Positions 1 through 5,452 of a stretch of DNA of 17,296 nucleotides are shown piece after piece; position 1 is the stretch's first letter; each line of letters opens with the position of its first letter. The position numbers and the translations under genes are program-made. The notes beneath the pieces are model-generated. The model worked only from the letters and a program-made list of their open reading frames with translations, did no database searches and was not told the DNA's origin. Origin of the DNA: an uncultured Muribaculaceae bacterium (lineage in GTDB: Bacteria > Bacteroidota > Bacteroidia > Bacteroidales > Muribaculaceae); NCBI GenBank assembly GCA_910586455.1, contig CAJUHX010000043.1, positions 1 through 17,296 on the forward strand. Direction: 5' to 3'.

Positions 1-161
1 ATTGCGTTAATTAAGTGACACTTACATGCCATATCTCTTTCTCTTCATAAGAGATGCTAAAACCGGCTGATGGCAAGGCAAGGCTTACGCCACGCTCAAA
101 TGCTGTACATAAGCGAATTACGCCTTCAGCGAGTTGTTAAACAAGCCAATTATGGCATGGT

Positions 162-1280
162 ATGAAAACACCCGAAGGTCCAAAGAGGCCGAACAAAAGC
201 AAAGGTCAGCGCAAACTCACACGCGAAAAGTACGGCGAGGCCATAAATGCCTGTGACAGCAGCGAATTTATCGACTGCAATGTGTCGCAGATAGCACGTA
301 TGTACGGTCTGGACGGTACGGCGCTGGCCAATCAACTGAGAGCACATTTTCCGGATGTGATTCCGAGGCGCGAGGCCGAGCGGCGCCGTATGGGCATTGC
401 CGACAACATACACCGAGGCGTGCGCCCATACGCCGAGGAGGCATACGCCGAGGCCGTGGAGCTGTTGAGCCGGTCGGATATATCGGTAAAGGAAGCTGCC
501 GAGCGTTGCGGTGTGTCGTCGTCCGGTCTGCGCCAGCATCTGCGGTATTACCATAAAAAGCTGGTGAAGAACCGCAGCCACAGGTATGAAGAGGGCATGA
601 TGTATCCTCGCGCGGGTACAGTGTCGGGCAACGGCAGCATACGCCGTGTGTCGGAAGAGAAGATTATGAAATACGCCGAGGCTGTGGAGATGTACCGCAC
701 TACCTCGCTGCCGGTTACCGAAATATGCCGGCGGCTGGATTTATCTGTATCGTCGTTTCGCAACCATCTGCGCTTGTGGCACCGGGCTCTTATGTTCGAA
801 CGCCGCGGAGCTACAATGTCGGTCGACTCGCCCTCCGACCGCGAGGCTTTTGAAACCAAGCGATATTGCCCGGCAACAGCCGAGAAGTATGCCGAGGCAA
901 TTAAGGAACTACGCCTCGGCTCCGGGTCGCTGACTGATATAGCGGCATCGCTGGGCCTCAAGCCCGATATATTTCGCCGTTACATAAAGGAGCACGCACC
1001 CGAATTGTGGGAACGCGAGGGAATGATGCAGAGCGAGTGCGGCAAACGAATCAAACGCCGCACCAACGACAAATATGCCATGGCAGTGGAATTATACCGC
1101 TGCACAACCGAGCCGCTGAAATCGATAGCAAAAAACTTAGCGCTGCAGTACAACAGTTTGAGCTCGTTTATACGACGCAATTGCCGCGATGCCATTGATG
1201 CCCATAATCAACTCTGCACCACAAAGGCAAAACGGGAACCGGGAGGCGAAAGCGGCAACACTCCGCCGACGAAACGGTGA
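162..1280 (+). CDS. Tandem helix-turn-helix repeat protein (five modules), putative DNA-binding protein
   Basis: The 372-residue protein has no signal peptide or membrane segment, so it is probably cytoplasmic. It consists of five repeats of about 45-50 residues, each beginning with a KYAEAV-like helix (aligned Tyr at residues 24, 95, 171, 243 and 305). Each continues with a short basic or Ser-rich turn, an I-A/C-x-x-L-x-L segment, then S-x-F/L-R-x-H/Y-L/I-R/K. That layout resembles HTH domains of the resolvase/homeodomain-like class, in which the second and third helices contact DNA. The modules are joined by Arg/Lys-rich linkers of about 20-30 residues, and the C-terminal tail (about 350-372) is Gly/Pro/Thr-rich and probably disordered. 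The in-frame codon at 138-140 is a stop and no other start lies between it and the ATG at 162, so this start is firm. I see no clear promoter in the 161 bases upstream. Its 3' end overlaps the convergent gene by 73 bases. The DNA-binding role is inferred from the pattern, and the target is unknown. Confidence 0.85.
   Translation: MKTPEGPKRPNKSKGQRKLTREKYGEAINACDSSEFIDCNVSQIARMYGLDGTALANQLRAHFPDVIPRREAERRRMGIADNIHRGVRPYAEEAYAEAVELLSRSDISVKEAAERCGVSSSGLRQHLRYYHKKLVKNRSHRYEEGMMYPRAGTVSGNGSIRRVSEEKIMKYAEAVEMYRTTSLPVTEICRRLDLSVSSFRNHLRLWHRALMFERRGATMSVDSPSDREAFETKRYCPATAEKYAEAIKELRLGSGSLTDIAASLGLKPDIFRRYIKEHAPELWEREGMMQSECGKRIKRRTNDKYAMAVELYRCTTEPLKSIAKNLALQYNSLSSFIRRNCRDAIDAHNQLCTTKAKREPGGESGNTPPTKR
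225..1196 (+). repeat. Five divergent protein-level HTH repeats within one gene
   Basis: The modules occupy about residues 22-70, 93-139, 169-215, 241-286 and 303-345. Aligned positions include the YAEA tetrapeptide (YGEA in module 1, YAMA in module 5), a hydrophobic residue plus Ala or Cys about 20 residues later, and a terminal R-x-H/Y-hydrophobic-R/K. Spacing between the aligned tyrosines is 71, 76, 72 and 62 residues. The repeats are diverged in DNA sequence, so the duplication is old. Confidence 0.75.
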
Positions 1281-2323
1281 TTCTCCACTACGGCACTGTC
1301 GGCCGGGGCTGCTCCCGGACGCACGTAGAACGTGGCCTCGAGGCCCGGTGCTACAAATCGGTCGCTGAGCACACGAGCCACACGGCCCATAGTCATCCGG
1401 AAGTTTATCTCCACTGTGGCATCAAGCAGATAGCCGCGCGGAGTGTCGGCCACAAGCATGTCGACGCCTATCGGGCCTCGGTATACTTCGCCGCACACCT
1501 GCCTCAGGGCTGCTTCAAGAACTCGGCCCACAGCATTCAGCTGCGCCACGGATATATATCGGGCCAAACGGCTCTCTATCTCGGTATCGGACAGCAGCAG
1601 ATTGCCGCTGTATTGTCCGGTGGCTGTAGTGGAGAACAGCGAGTAGCCCCTGAAGCAGCAGCCGCTGTCTTCGCAATCGAAGAGCATGGCGAAATCCACC
1701 ACCCGGTCGTAAGCCTGCTCAAGCATAAAACTGCCCTGACTTTGAATCATGCCGGATGCCTGACGTATGAAATGGCCGGCGCTGCATTTGCGCGAGTCCA
1801 GCAGTCCGCGTCCGCTGCTCGACCACGGTAGTTTGGCCATGAAGCTACGGCCCGACTCCAGCAACGCAGGCAGAGCCTCCACAGCCATACATTCCACTGC
1901 CGCCGGAGCGATTGCAAATGGCAACTGAGCCGCCACAAGACCATGTACTACAGCCGCAGTACGGCGGTGCGACAGGCTGCGTATCTGTTCCAGACGCACC
2001 GAACCAGGCAAAGCTTCGGCAGGAACTCCCTGCTGCCGTAGCAATGAGGCCGAAGCCTCCGACCACCCCCAGGGTGCCGGCTGCATGCCACTATGGTATA
2101 TATGGTCAAAAACATCGGTACGGAGGTCGAAACGCTCCGCCATGCTGTCGAACCAGGCAGCGTTGACGCCTGTAGCGCACACTTTGTCGCCGGGGTCGCC
2201 GTACCACAGGGGCAGCAACGCGCCGGCGCGGCGCAGGTCCATTACCTTGGGCGGCGGTGTATAGTTGGCCTTGCCGGTGGCAAGCGCCAGGTCGTTTTCA
2301 GGATAGAACAAGTGGAGTTTCAT
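1208..2323 (-). CDS. ATP-grasp-like protein of unknown substrate
   Basis: This 371-residue protein has no signal peptide and is probably cytoplasmic. The N-terminus begins MKLHLFYPENDLALA, which looks like a conserved family start and supports the ATG at 2323. ATP-grasp-like signatures are visible. Lys164 lies in FMAKLPW and is followed by a Ser/Gly loop SSSGRG (168-173), matching the Lys and glycine-rich loop that hold ATP phosphates. LEQ at 201-203 fits the hinge. GVD (286-288) precedes a C-terminal EINFR-x-TMG segment (305-313) that resembles the Glu-x-Asn metal-binding pair of the superfamily. Members usually ligate a carboxylate to an amine or thiol through an acyl phosphate, but nothing here reveals the substrate. 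No partner gene sits beside it. The 3' end overlaps the convergent HTH-repeat gene by 73 bases. Fold assignment is inference from motifs; existence of the gene is near certain. Confidence 0.8.
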   Translation of the reverse strand: MKLHLFYPENDLALATGKANYTPPPKVMDLRRAGALLPLWYGDPGDKVCATGVNAAWFDSMAERFDLRTDVFDHIYHSGMQPAPWGWSEASASLLRQQGVPAEALPGSVRLEQIRSLSHRRTAAVVHGLVAAQLPFAIAPAAVECMAVEALPALLESGRSFMAKLPWSSSGRGLLDSRKCSAGHFIRQASGMIQSQGSFMLEQAYDRVVDFAMLFDCEDSGCCFRGYSLFSTTATGQYSGNLLLSDTEIESRLARYISVAQLNAVGRVLEAALRQVCGEVYRGPIGVDMLVADTPRGYLLDATVEINFRMTMGRVARVLSDRFVAPGLEATFYVRPGAAPADSAVVENHRFVGGVLPLSPPGSRFAFVVQS

Positions 2324-2327
2324 TTCG

Positions 2328-2356
2328 CAAATTTAGCAATTATTTTTGGAAACAAA
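2328..2356 (-). promoter_or_regulatory. Possible promoter immediately before the ATP-grasp-like gene
   Basis: On the minus strand TAAATTTG at 2335-2328 matches the Bacteroidetes -7 element TAnnTTTG, and TTTG lies at 2356-2353. The 17-base spacing is shorter than the usual 19-21. The -7 box ends only 4 bases before the ATG at 2323, so a transcript from it would be nearly leaderless. The upstream box also overlaps the foot of the hairpin at 2356-2387. The match may be chance. Confidence 0.35.
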
Positions 2357-2387
2357 TCAGGGCATCTTCTCACGAAGGTGCCCTGAT
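2356..2387 (-). terminator. Strong stem-loop, terminator or attenuator
   Basis: ATCAGGGCA (2356-2364) pairs perfectly with TGCCCTGAT (2379-2387). Four further pairs, one of them G-T, bring the stem to 13 base pairs around a 6-base loop. Read on the minus strand it is followed by TTGTTTCC, a modest T-tract, which fits a Rho-independent terminator in that direction. The plus-strand tail CGCGTTTTAA is weaker. It lies about 370 bases beyond the DUF6377 gene stop and only 33 bases before the ATP-grasp-like start, so it either ends a small RNA or attenuates that gene. Confidence 0.6.
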
Positions 2388-2410
2388 CGCGTTTTAATGA
2401 CTTAAAACAA

Positions 2411-2467
2411 TTACATAACTAACATAAAACACATTTTTTCAAGACCACCTTCAATGAGGATGGCCAT
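2411..2467 (-). CDS. 18-codon mini-ORF, possible leader peptide
   Basis: Inside the candidate RNA, an ATG at 2467 opens a frame encoding MAILIEGGLEKMCFMLVM and ends with TAA at 2411. The peptide is hydrophobic and Met-rich, and the stop lies 24 bases before the hairpin stem. It reads more like a plausible peptide than random AT-rich DNA, but so short a frame can occur by chance. There is no ribosome-binding signal to judge by, because this phylum rarely uses one. A translated leader peptide is speculative. Confidence 0.25.
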   Translation of the reverse strand: MAILIEGGLEKMCFMLVM

Positions 2468-2544
2468 TGTTGTCTGAATACTAACAATCTATACTAACCC
2501 TAAAATTGAAATTGAATCTTATGCGTCATTTCATTTTTACAATG

Positions 2545-2578
2545 CAAAGTTACTACATTTTTCCCACATTGCGAACAA
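2545..2578 (-). promoter_or_regulatory. Minus-strand Bacteroidetes-type promoter
   Basis: TAACTTTG at 2552-2545 is a perfect TAnnTTTG match. With its flank it reads GTAACTTTGCAT, identical over these 12 bases to the promoter before the tRNA-Lys gene at the other end of the window. The -33 box is less clear: TTCG at 2575-2572 has a 19-base spacer, and TTG at 2578-2576 has a 23-base spacer. Transcription would start near 2539 and run toward the hairpin at 2387-2356. Confidence 0.55.
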
Positions 2579-2693
2579 CCGTCAGGCCATATATAAACGC
2601 GCACAAGGGTCCAAAAGAGCTATGCAGCTAATTTTCAATCAATTATATCTTAGTGAAAAAATCTAAAATATAACTAATTTATTGATGTAAAAC

Positions 2694-2709
2694 TATGTTA
2701 TTGAACATA
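2694..2709 (-). terminator. Weak candidate terminator after the four-gene minus-strand operon
   Basis: TATGTT (2694-2699) and AACATA (2704-2709) form a 6-bp AT-rich stem with a 4-base loop, followed on the minus strand by GTTTTAC. It lies about 50 bases past the DUF6377 stop codon. The stem is short and has a single G-C pair, so it would be a poor intrinsic terminator alone. The rest of 2388-2759 is AT-rich and shows no other gene. Confidence 0.2.
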
Positions 2710-2759
2710 AATACACCTTTCTGACCTATTTTTTCTACTTATGTTGAAGTATTTATTTC

Positions 2760-4331
2760 CTATAGCGACGACAGGTTCATGACATCGCGCTCGAAGTTCT
2801 CACGGTCGACAGCTTTGTTTTTAAGCCTGTTGCGGTATGAGTAAATTGTATTAAGCGAGTAATTCAGCACCTGGGCTATGCGCGGACTGTCCTGGATGCC
2901 CAGACGCACGAATGCAAGTATGCGCAGTTCGGTGTTCAGCTGCTCGCCTTCCTTGAGCACTATCTGTGAGTCGGCGCGCAACAACGAGTTGACCTGCCGT
3001 ACAAAATCGGGGTAGATATGCAGGAAGGCGTTGTCGAACACATCGTAAAATTCCTTACTCTGTTCCTCCACAAACTTGCCTGAGTTGGTGAGCCTGTACA
3101 GGTCGTCGACCTTGCCGACAGCGAGCTTGCGGCTCACTATTTTGCTGAAGCTGTTCAGTTTATCCATATAAATGGAGCAGAGCGACATAAACTGACTGAT
3201 GTACACCTCTTTGATTTTGTTGGCCGAGCGCAGGTTTTGCTGCAGTTGCGCCATGTTGTTCATTTCGCGGCGCAGCAGTATAAGCAGTGTGGCCATGCCT
3301 GCCAGCAACAGCACCATTATGGCTATGACCACATAAATCATGCGTCGCCACGAGGCAATCTGGCCGCTGTGGGCCTGCTCGATTATGGGCATGGAGCGGG
3401 CGGTTTCGACCATACGCATCGATGCCCCGCACTCCACTGCGTTCTCCAGAGCCATCGACAGGTAGCTGTAGGCGCGGTACACATCGCCGCGCTCGAACAT
3501 CATACTGCCGAGTTCCTGCAGCGATTTCACCTCGAGTGTGCCTCCGGTAAGGTCGGCCAGTGCTGAAACCGCCAGATAATAGGTGCGTTCATCGTCGTTG
3601 CCTTCGTGCCGGGCAATTGTGGCCAGATGGTGTGCCAGTCTGGCCTTGTAGGCTGCGGTGGAGTCGCTGCCATACATCAGTTCGAGGCAGTAGGCCTTTG
3701 CCTTGTCGTACTCGCCGGTAAGCATGTAATACTCACCGGTGGAGAAGTGCCGGGCCACACTGCCCTCGGGAAGTTTGTCGAGCAGTCGCAGCTGCATCTG
3801 CAGCAGTTGCCGCCCTATGCTGTCGTTGAATTTGTGATACGAGGGGAAGAGTCCGTACACGAATGAATACATCTGGCGGCCGGCGTCGTAGTAGTCGGCC
3901 TTGTACTCGGGCGGGATGGACAGGCTGTCGAATGTAGCGAATTCTTTCATGGCCGATTCATAGAAACCGGCCAGCGGTTTCAGTGCGGTGCCGCGGAGTC
4001 TGAAAGGCAATGCGCTGTCGCCTCGGGCTATGCGGGTGCCAAGCGAGGCATAGTACATGGCTGAGTCGTTGTTGAACGACGAATACCGGTCGATAATCTC
4101 ATGGAGTGTCTTTATCCTGCTGCCGGGATTGGTATAAAATTCGCGTTGCAGAGCGTAGATATGATTCCGGCGCCGGGCTATGAACTCGTTGCGTCTGGGC
4201 AGCGAATCGTCGAGCTGTGAAAGAATATTCTCGACCTCCGCTCCGGTGATGCCTATGGATGCGTCGGCAGTCTGAACCACCGACAGCAGCAGGGCCGCCA
4301 ATATGCCACGCAACACTGATGCCGCTCTCAT
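2760..4331 (-). CDS. DUF6377 domain protein: membrane-anchored TPR-like putative transcriptional regulator
   Basis: The protein has 523 residues. An N-terminal signal sequence (about 1-24) precedes a helical TPR-like region (about 30-320). One transmembrane helix, about residues 331-353 (YVVIAIMVLLLAGMATLL at its core), leads to a coiled-coil stretch (about 354-380). A cytoplasmic domain ends in an HTH-like element at about 467-508 (ELRILAFVRLG, then SPRIAQVLN and NTIYSYRNRLKNK). This layout is typical of Bacteroidetes DUF6377 proteins: periplasmic sensor part, membrane helix, and a LuxR-like DNA-binding tail without kinase or receiver domains. Signal and target are unknown. Its ATG overlaps the stop of the serine hydrolase gene by 4 bases, so it is last in the four-gene chain, and regulation through a periplasmic cue is an inference. 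Confidence 0.85.
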   Translation of the reverse strand: MRAASVLRGILAALLLSVVQTADASIGITGAEVENILSQLDDSLPRRNEFIARRRNHIYALQREFYTNPGSRIKTLHEIIDRYSSFNNDSAMYYASLGTRIARGDSALPFRLRGTALKPLAGFYESAMKEFATFDSLSIPPEYKADYYDAGRQMYSFVYGLFPSYHKFNDSIGRQLLQMQLRLLDKLPEGSVARHFSTGEYYMLTGEYDKAKAYCLELMYGSDSTAAYKARLAHHLATIARHEGNDDERTYYLAVSALADLTGGTLEVKSLQELGSMMFERGDVYRAYSYLSMALENAVECGASMRMVETARSMPIIEQAHSGQIASWRRMIYVVIAIMVLLLAGMATLLILLRREMNNMAQLQQNLRSANKIKEVYISQFMSLCSIYMDKLNSFSKIVSRKLAVGKVDDLYRLTNSGKFVEEQSKEFYDVFDNAFLHIYPDFVRQVNSLLRADSQIVLKEGEQLNTELRILAFVRLGIQDSPRIAQVLNYSLNTIYSYRNRLKNKAVDRENFERDVMNLSSL

Positions 4332-5452
4332 GGCCGTCCGATTATATTTTCCTCGAGCAGCAGGCGGTCGATTTCCAGAGCCAGCTGCCAGCGGTCGAAG
4401 TCGTGGCGGTTCTCAAGCACGATTATCGCCACTTTCTCGGCCGGATATTTGGCCAGATAAGCCTGATAACCACCGTTGTCGCCTGTGTGATACACTTTTA
4501 CGGGCATACCAGGTGTTGTATCGACGAACCATCCCAGGCCGTACCAGGTATTAGGACGGCGCTGATAGTCGCACCAGGGGCTGTCGCTTACGTTCACCCA
4601 AGGCATATATGCCTGTTCAAGCAGCCGCGGGTCGAGCACCTTGCCTTGCCACAGGGCGCGCTCCCAGGCGGCGAGGTCGCGTGCGGTGGCGTATATACCG
4701 CCGTCAGGACGGGTGGCATAGAATGTTTCCTCGCCATAGTCGAACTCCTGCCAGCGGCCAAGTGAGTCGGGCATGTAGCCGTGCGATTCGTAGCTGTCTT
4801 CAAGCGCAGGGTCGAAGTAGCAGGCATGAGCCATACCCGCAGGGCGGAACACGTTGTCGGCGGCATACTCCACAAACGGCTCACCGCTGCAGCGGCTCAC
4901 CACGTCGGCCAGAATCAGAAACGACGGATTAAGATAATCGTAAGCGGTGCCCGGCTCAAATTTCAGTGAATCCACATAAGGGAAATAGGCCATTGAGGTA
5001 CTGTCGTCGGCATATATGGTGGCCCGGCGGTCGCTGCGGTCGCGCGAATCGGGCACACCGCTGCTGTGCGAAGCCAGCTGCCCCAGACTCACCTGCTGCC
5101 AGAACGGCTGCCTATATGGTTCCCAGTCGCTCACAGCCTGGCTCAGCCCCGCACGGCCCAGGGCTACCTGCTGCAACAGGGCCACTACAGTAAACTGCTT
5201 CGACACCGAGGCTATGCAGAAGCGGGTGTCGGCATTGATTTCACACGGCTTGTCAAGCCTACCGTAGCCGTAATAGTTCTCGAACAAGGTGCTGTCGCCC
5301 CTGATTACCATCACCACGGCTCCGGGCTCGTGTGCTCCGGGGGTATAGCGGGCACTCAGCAGCGAGTCCATACGCTGCGCAAAGGTTCCGGCGAATGCCG
5401 TGCAGGCCGTGCAGGCAAAGAGTATCGTCTGTAGTAGTCGCAAGGTTTTCAT
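4328..5452 (-). CDS. Secreted serine hydrolase, beta-lactamase / DD-peptidase superfamily (PF00144-like)
   Basis: From the ATG at 5452 the protein has 374 residues and starts with a signal peptide (about 1-26, core LLQTILFACTACTAFAG, ending TFAQ). Three motifs of the family are present: S-V-S-K at 82-85 (nucleophile Ser82 and Lys85), Y-L-N at 173-175, and H-T-G at 322-324 in place of KTG. The H-x-G form is common in class C-like esterases and D-aminopeptidases. GGIYATARDL (about 251-260) is another family landmark. Likely substrates are peptidoglycan peptides, D-amino acid peptides or small esters in the periplasm; a true beta-lactamase is not implied. An upstream in-frame ATG at 5578 would put 42 unconvincing residues before the signal peptide and overlap mutL by 130 bases, whereas 5452 gives a neat ATGA overlap, so I chose 5452. 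Confidence 0.88.
   Translation of the reverse strand: MKTLRLLQTILFACTACTAFAGTFAQRMDSLLSARYTPGAHEPGAVVMVIRGDSTLFENYYGYGRLDKPCEINADTRFCIASVSKQFTVVALLQQVALGRAGLSQAVSDWEPYRQPFWQQVSLGQLASHSSGVPDSRDRSDRRATIYADDSTSMAYFPYVDSLKFEPGTAYDYLNPSFLILADVVSRCSGEPFVEYAADNVFRPAGMAHACYFDPALEDSYESHGYMPDSLGRWQEFDYGEETFYATRPDGGIYATARDLAAWERALWQGKVLDPRLLEQAYMPWVNVSDSPWCDYQRRPNTWYGLGWFVDTTPGMPVKVYHTGDNGGYQAYLAKYPAEKVAIIVLENRHDFDRWQLALEIDRLLLEENIIGRP

Larger units (their letters stand above)
2350..2539 (-). ncRNA. Candidate small RNA or long structured leader (about 190 nt)
   Basis: The region is bounded by a good promoter (TAACTTTG, 2552-2545) and the 13-bp terminator-like hairpin at 2387-2356, giving a predicted transcript of about 190 nt on the minus strand. 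Segments near its ends are complementary: AATGAC (2530-2525) with GTCATT (2401-2396). The middle can form CAATG/CATTG or CCATC/GGTGG hairpins around 2447-2468. I do not recognise an Rfam family. A 6S-like RNA is possible on length and end pairing but not shown. The alternative is a 5' leader of about 215 nt for the ATP-grasp-like gene with an attenuator at its end. Confidence 0.4.

Noticed and set aside
33..55. Hairpin TCTCTT-CAT-AAGAGA near the left edge as a terminator of an upstream gene
   Set aside because: The stem is weak and is followed by TGCTAAAACC with no T-tract; without the upstream gene I cannot support it.
1277..1831. A 184-codon plus-strand frame inside the ATP-grasp-like gene
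   Set aside because: The opposite strand carries the ordered ATP-grasp-like motifs; this frame is His/Ala/Gly-rich with no pattern.
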